Assembly (NCBI GenBank): GCA_034766995.1
Contig: CM068315.1
Span: forward strand, 41,462,818 to 41,526,817
Direction: 5' to 3'
DNA: 64,000 nt
Source: Acanthacorydalis orientalis
Lineage: Eukaryota > Arthropoda > Insecta > Megaloptera > Corydalidae
Positions 53,101 to 62,880 of the stretch are shown here, piece after piece. The stretch's first letter is position 1. Each line of letters opens with the position of its first letter. The translations under genes and the position numbers were made by a program. The notes under the pieces are model-generated. The model saw only the letters and a list, made by a program, of their open reading frames with translations. It had not been told where the DNA came from and did no database searches.

Positions 53101-54195
53101 TATGAAACGTACGAAGAACCCCGTAATGTTAATATTGTTGAAGCTGTAAATCGAATCAATTAAATTATGTAAGTATGGAATTCAATTAAGACATTGATTT
53201 ATTTTCTTACTGTAAATATCACACTGTTCTCCTTCATATCTGGTACCAAAACAGTCACAAGTTAATGAACTGTAATGATTTATACAACGAGAACCGACGA
53301 AACAGAGATTCTTTTGTGTTATACAAAGATCGATACATCCTTCTTTCACGTTTTCGTGCTTTGTTGCTATCAGTGGTTGGATTGTCAGTAAATCTGAAGC
53401 AGATTTTCCAGCACTTAGTACCATATCTCTGATACAACCGACGAATGACTCTATTATGTATTTGACTCCATGGAGTTTTTCTTCAGAACTTAATCCTGTA
53501 ATAAAGATTTGATCAAAAATTATAAAAGTAATTTTAATAAGACGATTTTTTTTCGAACTGACTGTTTCTGAGAGAAGGTTGTACGAAAAATTGATTTCAT
53601 TTTCTTAAGACTGTTTAAATTTTTTATAATTTTAAATCTATTGGTAATCTAGATGAAATAGTTAATTTGATAAAATACTTATATTTGAATTGGACAAGAA
53701 AGTTACTTTCATATTAGACTTTGATCATTTCTAATTAGGAAATATTGTTATGCATTAAATAATTTTTAATCATCACTACCTCGTTCACTAAAAAAAAAAA
53801 CAAATATGATTTCTAAAAATTAAAATCACCTCCAATTAAAACGACAGACGTGATATTCTCAGATACACCGTAATTGTTCTCCTCATCTAATCCTTTCAAC
53901 GGCACTTCTTCCTTGATGTTGTCGACAACTGCTATGAGTTTCGCAAGGTGTACATCGATTCTTACAGTAACTGAATGCCATTCGTCACGATTTAGTCCTC
54001 TACCGACGGTGAGAGCTGTCGAATGTCGTCCGAAAACATGTACAACTTTCAATTGACCCTTCTGGACAATGACGTACAAAGCGTACGGATCTAATTTGAT
54101 ACCAGATGGTACTTGAACGTTGTGATAAACAAGAAGCCCGTGTGGGAGTTTCGTACGGAATTGGAATGAAATTTCTCGGCACAATCTATAAAAAT

Positions 54196-54239
<44 letters not shown>

Positions 54240-57163
54240 CTTAACATGTTTGCAGGGTTTATCAAATTATTAAAAATAAAAAAATAATTAAAACTGAACT
54301 AAATTAATTTTATATAATATTAAGTTGGTTGAAAAATAATTGCGGTTTATTACCTTCAAATTCATATACATTTACAACTTTTTCGATTTTCCTAGCTGTT
54401 TTAAGTGGCCTAGAAGTGTTGGATGACTAACGCTTAAATTTTGTGCAAACTTTCGAATTGTTGTGCATGGTTCTGATTCAATTTACCCCTTCATTTGGTT
54501 GTCATGAACGGAATATGGACAAAGTTTACGAACAGTTTCTACTGTTTTACTACCCGTTTTGAATTCATACAAAAATTACTCTAATTTCCTTTTTTTATAT
54601 ATTTAATTCAGAAGCCCAATTTAAAGCACAATTAATAATAAAACCAAAGTCGATGTTACCAAAATACAGACCGAAAAATGAACTTTAAATTGATATCAAC
54701 ATGGACACCATGAAATAACTTTCATTGAAAAAATTTAAGATTAAAATTTAGAAAACAAAAACCGCAGTTATATTTCTACCAATCTAATACAATTACATTC
54801 TAAAAGCATAATTTATAATAAACATTTAAATATGTACTGTATTTAATTATAATGATTATAACTATACAATTGGTACTAAAGTAAAAATACAATGTCTAAT
54901 ATAAATTCTAATTATTTGATTTACTAATTCAAAATATTAATATAAATCCAAAGGAGCGTCAAAAAAAGTTATTTAAATATTTATTTCACATGTTTATTAT
55001 AATAATTCAAATATTAGTTCAATTCATAAGCTTTAAATTATACAAAAATATCTGACATGTTATCAGAATTATAATTTAAATAAAATATGATATATATTAT
55101 TTTTTTATTATACTTGATGTGACCTGAAGATCTTACCTGAATCCTGAAGTTTGCTTAAAAAATTAATAACTAGCCTTTTTTGGTTTTTTACTCAAATTTA
55201 TATAACTTAAAGTTGAAGTCAATAGCTGGCAAATTTCATTCATACATCATTTTTTCTGATAATCTGAATATGTGAATATTTTAATTGAGAGTCAACATTT
55301 AATTTTTCCTAACCTTTCAATAATAGTTTTTGACCTCATTTTATTTAAAATCTGATCTCCAATTTTTATAGCCTTACAATCTGTTTTTTTATTATTACTG
55401 TATTTGTATTTGTCTTTCTGTATTTCTTCCAATTTTGTATTTCTTGTAATTTTATATTTCTTTTATTTATATACTGTTTTTAATTTGGTAAAAATAATAG
55501 ATTTATTCGTATAGTCTCATTACATAATTTATAATTATTCTGCTTGAATTCTATAAAAGTTCATAACTTCTAATATGGGTTAGACTTTCATCACCTTCAG
55601 ACAGATTGTAAACAAGATCTACCTAAAGATAATAAAATTCGGAACCAGTTATAGAAGAAACAAACTCATATGCGAATTTCAGACTTCAAACAGAACAATC
55701 ACGAACAACAGTTACTCAAGAATTCAATACAAATTTGGTACATAAAATAAATACCGTTCTGAAATTTTATGCTTGTGCAGTATTTTGTCTTCTCAAAAAA
55801 TCTCATAATTTAATTCTTCTCTGAGAATGATGGCATCGCTATTGAAACGTACTTAACAGACAAACAAAAAATATCGATAATTATATATGTAGGTTGTTTG
55901 ATAAGTGGTAAATTTCTATGATGTGGTGCCACCATTTATTTGGTAACGTCATGGCTATCAAGTGTCACTTTTAAAACTAGCATAGGTGGAATTTCAGCCA
56001 GAAGCGAGGCGTTGTTCACGTTCTACAGATGTTTGAAGTGAGCATTGTAGCAGTTGCCGCAAAAATGAAAAAAAAACGAACAGGGATTTTTGCATCGATT
56101 CGTCACCATGGATGAAACATGGATCCACCATTACACACCTAAGTCGAAACAGTGGACAACGACTGGTGAAAGTGGACTGAAGAAGGCAAAGACCGTTTTA
56201 TCGGCTGAAAAGGCGAGGGCTACTGTTTTTTGTAATTCCCAAGGAATCATCCTAATTGACTACTTAATGAAGAGAAAAACAATAACAGGTACCTTTTATG
56301 CAACATTATTGGACCATTTGAAAGAAGAGGTAAAACAAAAACGACCAAGGTTGGCGCACAAAAAAGTGCTCTTTTACCAGGATAACGCGCCATCCTGCAA
56401 ATCGAACGTCGCAATAGCAAATTGTATAAATTAGGCTTTGAATTGATTCTTCATCCACCCTATTCTCCAGACTTGGCCCAGTGCGACTTCTTCCTCTTCC
56501 CAAGCGTGAAAATTTAGCGCGATGGGAAAAATTCTTGTTCAATGAGAATGTCATCGCCGCCATCAGTGCATATTTCGTAAACTCGTTCCACCAAGTGTAT
56601 AGCCATCAATGGGGACTATGTTGAGAAATCAAAACGATTTTTTTTAAAAGACGGTGTTTAACTTGCTTTTTTATCACACTTATCAAATGACTCACTTATT
56701 TATCATTGTAGGATGAAAAAAGTATGTATTTATATATCTGTTATTTAAAAATCGACAAAATATACATAACTTCTAATACCACAGTCATAGAATTAGAATG
56801 TAAAGTATGTTTTTACACTACACGAGCTGTGTAAGTATTTTATATAAATACTTATCTCGTCAAGATTTCCTTTCTAAATTCGATTGAGTGAATCTGTACT
56901 TACAATTCATCTGAATATACGGAAATGAACTTTTTATTCGTGAAATATGTGTGAAATATTTTATAAAAGTGTAAAATGAATCGTTAAATGAAACAAATTA
57001 CAAAATATCTTCATTTAGTAACCACCAACTGCTTTACATATATGAAATATGAGTTGGCAGTTGTATACAAGGTACTCATATTACATATATAAAAATAGAA
57101 TTTAATTGTACAATACAAAGGTTTTAATGTATACAATAATGATGATATTAAAATTGTATGTAG

Positions 57164-57206
<43 letters not shown>

Positions 57207-58491
57207 AAGAGAGAAAGAGAGAGAGAGAAAATTATAACACAATTAATAATTATTGAATTGATATATAATTAAAAGAAATTGATTAGGATATTTTTAACTG
57301 ACGGATAAATATATTTTTTTTAAACTTAGACAATAACTATTTAAAATATGTACATTTTTTTACACATTATTATTTTAGAAACGTCACTAATTATTGCCAT
57401 ATTTACGAATTAGATCAGTACAAAATTTTTTGTACCTTGGTGATCTGAGTATCATGATACAGCCATTATTTATTAAATATTTTTGATGAGAGCACGTTTT
57501 TTGAAATTTGTAGAATAAAAAAAAGAAAAAATCTTTTCCAAAGGTGAATTTAGCTACGGTTCCAGAACTGTACTGTGAAAAAAAATATAACAGTAATTAA
57601 AAATGAATAAAAAGTTTAAATTATTATTCTCTTATCCAGTTAATGCCAACTCACATACTATTATCCCAATTCCTATACAATAAGGAGTAAATTTATGAAA
57701 TTCCTGACTGAATATAAACTTAATTTATGATTTTCGGATCTTTTAACAACTGAAAATATAATTGTAAAACTGCACAAACATACCAATTCATTCATTACCT
57801 CAACTGAAACGTCTGAATGATGTCGCCGTCCAGTTGAATAAAAGTGTTCGATTGCGCAAACATAAACGTTTTATGTATACCGGTCTCTTGGAATGTCAGC
57901 TCTTTACCACGTGCATGAAAAGGTACCGGCTTCGATGAAAGTGAACCGGATGACCATAGAGGTGCCGATTCTGTTGGTTCCGTTATGACGTACGCCGCTG
58001 AAAATTTGTACGGCGGAGTAACTAAAAACAACCAAATTTCTTCTTAAAAACACATACAAATATTTCTTTAAATGTGTAATTAATTAGTGTAACGAATGTG
58101 TGTTCGTCTAGTACGCATTTCCAATAATAATCATAACAGATTCCGAAATAATTGTATGCAGAAGAAAAAAATATATTGAAATATTTTAAAATTCCTTACA
58201 TTCATTACTCATGCAAGTCTGTTTGCATTGAAATTCCGTATCGAATCTGTTTTGAGGATTGGTGCTACAGCCACTCCATGTAAACGAATAACACTTCTTT
58301 TCGGTTGCATTATATGCCCATTTTGGAATAAACGATACACATTCACCAATTTCCGGTATGCCTTGGCATTGAGTAGATTCTTCATCGGTGCCAGTTTGTT
58401 GCTGAGACGTGGACGGAGCTGTTTCGCTTTGTTGAAGTGCAGATATTAATAAAATGACGGCGAAACATAATAAGATGACATTTTTATGCAT
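35119..58491 (-). CDS. axo: Axotactin-like neurexin-superfamily membrane protein
   Basis: Nineteen coding exons (minus): 58200-58491, 57799-58021, 53830-54185, 53211-53495, 52111-53143, 50221-51002, 49732-49905, 49438-49663, 48516-48763, 47754-48182, 46025-46225, 45638-45935, 45257-45576, 42880-43111, 42587-42806, 41755 or 41761-41947, 39743-39834, 35625-35679, 35119-35300. All junctions are in phase, giving 1,944 or 1,946 residues. Order: signal peptide (1-24), Kunitz (42-93), LamG1 (about 100-310), EGF1 (345-385), LamG2 and LamG3 (390-725), EGF2 (746-786), fibrinogen-like region (795-985), LamG4 (990-1150), EGF3 (1165-1206), LamG5 (1207-1410), EGF4 (1420-1460), LamG6 (1460-1660), membrane span (1715-1736), cytoplasmic tail. 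Drosophila axotactin is a glia-derived neurexin relative affecting axonal excitability. The Kunitz start and absence of a discoidin domain separate this from Neurexin IV/Caspr. The introns are full of transposons; no frame damage is seen. Confidence 0.9.
36545..36780. other. GC-richer island in intron 18
   Basis: The base composition is clearly higher in GC than around it, with the block GGTAGCTGCGTTGCCAGAGG near 36706-36725. A 70-codon frame crosses it but resembles nothing I know. It may be a transposon fragment. Confidence 0.3.
36888..36935 (+). other. tRNA-like promoter boxes, possible SINE or tRNA remnant
   Basis: TAGCTCAGCTG fits a pol III box A exactly. GTTCAAGAC, starting 30 bases after the first base of box A, fits the box B core. 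In a tRNA this distance is usually 40 or more, so the anticodon arm would be missing. It is not callable as a tRNA gene. Confidence 0.25.
36965..37045 (-). mobile_element. Mariner transposase C-terminal fragment
   Basis: The minus strand decodes to LDGIKAMEHG, a stop, TKCVRFQEDYIEK, then a stop. This is the familiar mariner ending (W-x-K-C-x plus G-D-Y-x-E). Only this end is recognisable. Confidence 0.6.
37963..38984. mobile_element. Non-autonomous hAT-type element with 8-bp duplication
   Basis: The ends are CAAGGATTGAAACCG and its exact complement (15 bp). Subterminal repeats of GGTTTCGGTTTCGG type occur inside both ends (37995-38070 and 38885-38980). It is flanked by a perfect 8-bp duplication ATTAAAAT (37955-37962 and 38985-38992). 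The 1,022-bp interior has only short frames, so it depends on a transposase elsewhere. It lies in intron 17 of the axotactin-like gene. Confidence 0.9.
39976..40035 (+). mobile_element. Mariner end fragment I
   Basis: TTAAGTTGGTAGGGAAATAA plus about 40 bp of family-internal sequence, cut off by a CTAT/TA microsatellite. The other end is missing. Confidence 0.7.
40085..40850. mobile_element. Unclassified fold-back element between TA microsatellites
   Basis: Near the left end a GC-rich block contains AACCCCCCGTCAATGACCCC (complement GGGGTCATTGACGGGG). Near the right end TGGTATTGACGGGGGTTGAA matches that complement. The imperfect arms are about 45 bp. (TA)n runs touch both sides (40052-40084 and 40850-40873). 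It has no transposase frame and lies in intron 16 of the axotactin-like gene. Confidence 0.55.
41250..41480. repeat. Diverged fold-back repeat in intron 16
   Basis: Weak landmarks: ATTCACTTTCAGAAATGATC, GATATGCATTTCAATAGC, AACGCCTAGATACAGAATG. Confidence 0.4.
41699..41947 (-). other. axo: Exon 16 with read-through stop and two possible donors
   Basis: The open frame continues past the splice region to a stop at 41699 (tail GVHPHMLFLFTSTHVFKT). Two GT sites, with exon ends 41761 and 41755, both splice in frame to the exon at 39834 and differ by two residues. Spliced and unspliced forms would have different cytoplasmic ends. Confidence 0.6.
42587..42806 (-). other. axo: Exon coding the transmembrane segment
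   Basis: It encodes AVVIAFATLFVVVIVGC followed by AYEVYRTDRQYRRRME: a single span with a basic stop-transfer sequence. This places the LamG/EGF part outside the cell and about 200 residues inside. The exon is spliced in phase on both sides. Confidence 0.85.
44400..45145. repeat. Fold-back repeat split by mariner G
   Basis: The right arm (ATGCACATAAGCAATAGTC, ATCAGATATTTTTTTGTA) stops at 44537. It resumes at 45082 with TAGTGCGTGAGATGAG and ATTCATTTGTGAAAC. Deleting the mariner and one TA restores a continuous arm. Confidence 0.7.
44538..45081 (-). mobile_element. Mariner deletion derivative G
   Basis: It is a 544-bp copy in intron 13 of the axotactin-like gene, with family ends and flanking TA. 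The minus strand retains the best HTH frame of the family: WRFQKFHAEDESLEDEEGRG, then LAQKLGVSRPTVLNRLK (44603-44803). It then jumps to the end. It has no catalytic half. Confidence 0.88.
46265..46321. repeat. (TA)n microsatellite
   Basis: A TA run directly bordering the mariner at 46322. A second run (about 47140-47220) lies on the other side of that element. Confidence 0.95.
46322..47132 (-). mobile_element. Second mariner family, N-terminally deleted copy J
   Basis: It is an 811-bp copy with ends AGGGTCGTTTGATGAGTTTG and the complement of AACTTATCAAACGACCCT. On the minus strand, after about 90 bp of leader (MSARNDALFF-like), it enters the catalytic part at FLHRFVTVDETWIHH, with the HTH domain missing. 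The join matches copy K at 55891-56693. It lies in intron 10 of the axotactin-like gene. Confidence 0.85.
47330..47745. repeat. Two adjacent fold-back arms beside exon 10
   Basis: Two right arms follow one another (GATGCCAACATCGCC, CATTTTTGATCAGAACATTT, GTGAATTTAGCCACATTGCC). The last reaches 47745, within 10 bp of the exon 10 splice donor (47753). An inverted-end piece lies at 47340-47420. Confidence 0.65.
50140..50205. repeat. Fold-back end fragment beside exon 6
   Basis: AGTTAAATTTACTTTCATAA and ATTATTCTTTGAATC match the outer arm. It stops about 15 bp from the exon 6 donor at 50220. Confidence 0.5.
51190..51440. repeat. Fold-back repeat upstream of exon 6
   Basis: The landmarks are GACGCCATTATCATTAGAGC, CACCAAGGTACAG, then AATGTGCATAAGC, AATCAAAAATGATCAATAAT and AACTACAGCGTTAAAATGTA. 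Confidence 0.6.
51605..51750. repeat. Dispersed repeat shared with 24331-24485
   Basis: It has the same order of blocks as the partner copy, ending TTTAGCACTCTTTCCC, CTTCCCGGCTTC and GGGTTAA. Confidence 0.5.
54320..54787 (-). mobile_element. Mariner deletion derivative H
   Basis: It is a 468-bp copy with ends TTAAGTTGGTTGAAAAATAA and the complement of AACCGCAGTTATATTTCTAC, flanked by TA. It has the same deletion joint as A, E, F and G plus an extra internal loss. It lies in intron 2 of the axotactin-like gene. Confidence 0.8.
55790..55885. repeat. Fold-back arm fragment beside mariner K
   Basis: CTCTGAGAATGATGGCATCG and ATTGAAACGTACTTAAC match the family's inner arm. It ends at the mariner. 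Confidence 0.5.
55891..56693 (+). mobile_element. Second mariner family, N-terminally deleted copy K
   Basis: It is an 803-bp copy. The frame at 56090-56434 reads FVTMDETWIHHYTPKSKQWT (first catalytic Asp), later LIDYL and VLFYQDNAPSCKS (second Asp), then breaks. PPYSPDLAQCDFFLF (third Asp) follows in another frame. The HTH domain is absent, with the same join as copy J. All three catalytic Asp residues remain, but a stop and shift separate them. Confidence 0.88.
57165..57230. repeat. Compound (TA)n(GA)n microsatellite
   Basis: A TA run followed by GAGAGA with AAGA interruptions, in intron 2 of the axotactin-like gene. Confidence 0.95.
57410..57580. repeat. Fold-back repeat, right half, beside exon 2
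   Basis: TTTTGTACCTTGGTGATCTG, TTTTTGATGAGAGCACG, and AGGTGAATTTAGCTACGG with CAGAACTGTACTGTG are clear. It lies about 220 bp from the exon 2 donor. Confidence 0.6.
58200..58491 (-). other. axo: First coding exon: signal peptide and Kunitz domain
   Basis: TTTCCAG lies immediately before the ATG, so translation probably starts at the first base of a spliced exon and an untranslated exon lies upstream. MHKNVILLCFAVILLISALQ is a signal peptide. The six Kunitz cysteines are C42, C51, C67, C75, C89 and C93, with spacings 8-15-7-13-3; the fourth gap is one longer than usual. The residue after C51, the P1 position, is Val52 rather than Lys or Arg, so trypsin inhibition is unlikely. Confidence 0.85.
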
Positions 58492-59399
58492 CTGGAAACA
58501 ATACAATCTTTTATTATATTAAGATTGTAGCAAATCATTACTTCAAACACACTCTTTTCTTTTACAATACAATCGTTTTTCCCTTACTCATTATACAGTA
58601 ATAAACAGTAAACGTACAGATAATTTAAGCAGTACTCATAAATCTTGAAGATTCCAACTGTAATACATTATTATAATACGGCACGATTCATATAATATTT
58701 TCGTATAATAAGGCACAATCAACATATTAGTAACGTAATTTCGCTTCATTGAAACCATTCAAATGCATTATTAAACTGTAATATATATACATTACATATA
58801 CCGAATAAACAATAGTTTAAATTCTAGTCGTACAAATAAAATCTTGAAGACAAATAAATATTCATTGATTTAATTTACAAAATCTGATGAGATCATTGTA
58901 AAAACTCATTACATGCTTATGTAAAATGTGCTTTTACTTTTATTATTAAATGTTTATTGTTGTGTCTAACATATTTTTTATTTGAATTATTTAATATGAC
59001 AGATTCAAGCATGTAAAACATTTTTGTATCAGATACAAGTCAGCTTTTAATCGTTAAATATCGATGCATATTTTGTGAAAAAAAGCACTTTTACATTCTC
59101 AAATAAATTTAATAACCCATTTTCTTTTTTAAAAAAATCTAAACGAACACGATGTTGAAAGAAGTGTTATTTTATTTCAAGTTACTAGATGTAAAGTAAG
59201 TATATTGTTATTATTTATAATGGTACATGACATTTTACAATGTTTAGATTTATATAAAATCAATTTATATATAAATAAGAAAAAGTAAATACACGTAGGA
59301 TCAAATTCATATATAAATTATTATTTATATATGAATTTTGTTAATTAATTTTATTGAATTAATCAACAAAATTCTATCTAAGAGGTCAAGTCAAAAGTA

Positions 59400-59680
59400 A
59401 AGAGACTTTTTTGTTCTATCATTCAAGTGGATGGCCGTAATGACTGTACTATAAGTAAACAACCCCAAAGTTTTAATTAAATTAGATTTCACCTTCGCAC
59501 TTTGACCATTTTTTGGTACTATCGGCTCAAAAGACAGACTATTCTTTCGTCGCAGAATTCAAATTCTGCCAGAAAAGTGGGAAAAAATAATAGCTTCCGA
59601 GAGCAAATACTTTCATTAATGTTTTCGCACATTTTGTTATTGAAATAAATGCTCAAAAACAGAAAAAAACAGCGGTTTCC
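59400..59680 (+). mobile_element. Mariner C-terminal remnant
   Basis: The plus strand decodes near 59540-59610 to FFRRRIQILPEKWEKIIASE followed by SKYFH. This fits the L-P-E-K-W-E-K ending of mariner transposases. The rest is unrecognisable. Confidence 0.6.
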
Positions 59681-60253
59681 AATGCAACCTCCTTAGCAAA
59701 TAAGTTGAATATTAACCATGATTCAGTATAAGAAGAGAATGGTTTCATAATATAAGATTGAAATTCAATATATATTCTCACTTCTCTATTGAAAATTAAA
59801 TATTTATCACATTCTTTCTATTATTTTATGTTTTAATTTTATATGTATTACCAAGTTTACTGATACTAGATAGAATAACATGTCTTTAACTGAATTCATC
59901 TCATACTAGATATATATTAAATGATTTAAAGTTACAAACTTTTAGCCAAGCCTATAGTTTTTACTAAACTAGTTAATTTTAGTATTTTTAACGTTCCACT
60001 AATGTTATCTGTCTTGTAAAATTGAAACTAAACAAGCACGTATTTCTTCTACAATAATAGATTATTTAAATTCTTTCTCATTGAATTAATTAAAAGGGAA
60101 AAATAAACTAATGTAATTTTTAATAACAAAATGAACAAATTTTGAAAATAAAAAAATATTAAAAATCTTTTAGAATGCAAATTTAAGAACATTTTTTTAT
60201 TTCAGATATTTAAGTCTCGTGAATTGAATGATGAATCATTGATTATTTAGTAC

Positions 60254-60312
<59 letters not shown>

Positions 60313-60440
60313 ATTTTAAAATTATAAAAAATTCTACACAAAATCAATGTACAAATACGATAAAGAATAATTAAAAAATATTGAAAAATTATGGAATATG
60401 GAAAGAATTAAGAAACATTCCAAATATTTGAAGTATATAT

Positions 60441-60484
<44 letters not shown>

Positions 60485-61053
60485 GAATATTTTTTAATTT
60501 GAAATGTTCAGATTTATTTAGCATGTCGAAGCATTGCAAAAGGTACGAACTGATTTACTTCTAAATGAAAATATCTCGCTAAATGAAAACCTACACACAA
60601 ACATTATACGAAACGAGTACGTTAATGTATTGTTATAACAAATATCAATTCGTTAGTGAGATAATTATCATGCATTCACACTGAAGGCTGTACAATTCAT
60701 TTACACTTAAGATGAATATATAATGGAAATGAAATGTTCTTGATGTGTTCATTTATTGTATTGTAAATATTCTCTCCAGTTCGCATTCTTTTGTTATAAA
60801 AAATATGCAAAGGAATTCATTTCGTTTTATTGTTCGTTAAGAAGATTAAAACAACAATGAAATATATTCAGTAATATAAAATAAATAAAAATGGTACTTT
60901 CAGTTTTATTTTAAAATAACTAAGAGATAATTTTATCGAAAGCAATATTTCTCTACAAAATAAGTAGGTTTTTTAATTTACCAGTTACTTAAATGAAATT
61001 TAGCAATATTTTTCTCTTTTCCTTTCTCTCTCTCTCTGTATATACATATATAT

Positions 61054-61084
<31 letters not shown>

Positions 61085-61388
61085 TATGTGTATACATATA
61101 TGTCTATTAAATGTATATTGTTATTATTCGATATATCGACAACATCTAAACTTTACAATTTTACTCTATTTAGTACTGAGATTTACCTGAAAATCATATT
61201 GCTCTATTTTAAAGATGTAAATATTTTTCTTCAAATACATATCTTTTTGGAATTCAATAACACGAGATTTTTATTTCATCAACCTGGATTCACGCACAAG
61301 AGAGAATAAATTAATTATTCCTCTTCAAATTGAATCAATCATAACTCTATTTTAATTTCAAATAATTTCTTGTAATTTTAGGATTTTG

Positions 61389-61755
61389 AAGTGTCGAAAT
61401 TACCATTTAAAAACACTATATATCTTAGTCAAGCAGTTGGCATAACTTCACATATCAGTAATGAACACGATGGCATCCGAAAATTGGTATATTAAACATT
61501 GCATACTTTTCGCATTTCCGTTTTAAAAAAAATGCTACTGAATCCACGGCAATAATTTGTTAAGCTTTGGGGAAAGATGTTGTGTTACATAAAACATGCA
61601 AAAAAAAATACTAAAACAGTAAAATAGCTTCACAAAAGCATTACGATTTCATCGACTCAAAGCTACCATCTTTTTTGACAAGAAATTCGTCAGTTATCCA
61701 TTAGATAGAGCAGTTACAAAAAATAATGGAGGATATCATGAGACAAAATGTATTC
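61389..61755 (+). mobile_element. Third mariner-type family, internally deleted copy
   Basis: It matches 31374-32280 at both ends: the block CAAGCAGTTGG with ACACGATGGCATCCGAAAA on the left, and GACTCAAAGCTACCATCTTT with AAAAATAATGGAGG on the right. About 0.5 kb between them is missing. Confidence 0.65.
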
Positions 61756-61803
61756 TATTTTCCGTAAACATTCATTTTCTGTAAAAATGCAGTTTTATAC
61801 GTA

Positions 61804-61844
<41 letters not shown>

Positions 61845-61871
61845 GAAGGTGGTATATCCTGTGTAAATATT

Positions 61872-61914
<43 letters not shown>

Positions 61915-61932
61915 AGAGAGAGATACAGAGAG

Positions 61933-62098
61933 GGGATGATTAAATTTAGGCTTCCATATGAAAGTATTAAAAAATTGCAAAAATGAAAAAAAATCATGTT
62001 ATTTTTTATTTGATATTTTACTTCAATTGTATTTTAGTATTGAAGTGATTTACTTTTTAATTTTAATACTTTTAAGTGGAAGCCTAAATTGAATCATC

Positions 62099-62100
<2 letters not shown>
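61933..62100. mobile_element. TA-associated inverted-repeat MITE, copy 4
   Basis: The left end GGATGATTAAATTTAGGCTT pairs with the right end AAGCCTAAATTGAATCATCC. It carries the core palindrome TACTTCAATTG/TATTGAAGTG. It is preceded by (TA)n(GA)n and followed at once by (TA)n at 62103-62161. Confidence 0.8.
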
Positions 62101-62165
<65 letters not shown>

Positions 62166-62754
62166 CAATATTAAAAATATAATAATAAAAACATATGTAA
62201 ATGTTTTACGATATAAAAAGTGGACTATTTAAAATATTTATTATTAGGGTGACGATTAATCATTTTTTATTCGGTGTTTAAAAGTACAATGACCTGACAA
62301 ATGTGTTCCAGCTCGTAATTATACTCTCGATCCCTTCTCATTGCAGAAACAATTATTTTAAAAGATTTATTTAATGTTTAACAGTATATTAAAAATTTGT
62401 AAGGTTATGTATTTAGATTTAGATACATTTTTGCTTCTTAAATAAATGATTTTTTGATTTATACTTTACAAGTAATTGAGTTATACTGATATTATTATAA
62501 AAAATGTTTCATATTCAATCGTAATCTATTATAAAAAAAACTGTATTTATTGTCTTTTCATTAACCTAAATTTAGAGATGTGGTCTAAAAAAATATTGTT
62601 TTTCTTAACATCAAATTATTATTTGGAACTTCTTTTAGATTATTGTTTTATGTGTATAAACTATTATTTTTCATGAAAAAGTAGTTGTTATATTTTTTTA
62701 ACTCTCAATTCATTATTTAATCTGAAAAAATGGATGTTTGATTATTGGGATTTT

Positions 62755-62880
62755 AGGGCGCTTCGAGAGCTAAAATCATTAGCGCCCGAACACAAATATA
62801 ATTAAAAACCACATCCCCTTTGTGCACTTGTGTTCGAATCACCCCTTAATTCGAACACTAAAATATCAGTGCCAAAAGCT
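62755..62880. other. GC-richer segment with two stems
   Basis: GGGCGCT pairs with AGCGCCC (about 62756-62796), and CGAACACAA pairs with TTGTGTTCG (about 62796-62836). It stands out from the AT-rich surroundings. It could be a small MITE or a structured RNA; nothing else identifies it. Confidence 0.3.

Noticed and set aside
35119..58491. Identity as Neurexin IV/Caspr or classical neurexin
   Set aside because: No discoidin domain at the N-terminus and too many LamG/EGF units for Caspr. The Kunitz start and order fit axotactin better; the fibrinogen-like region excludes classical neurexin.
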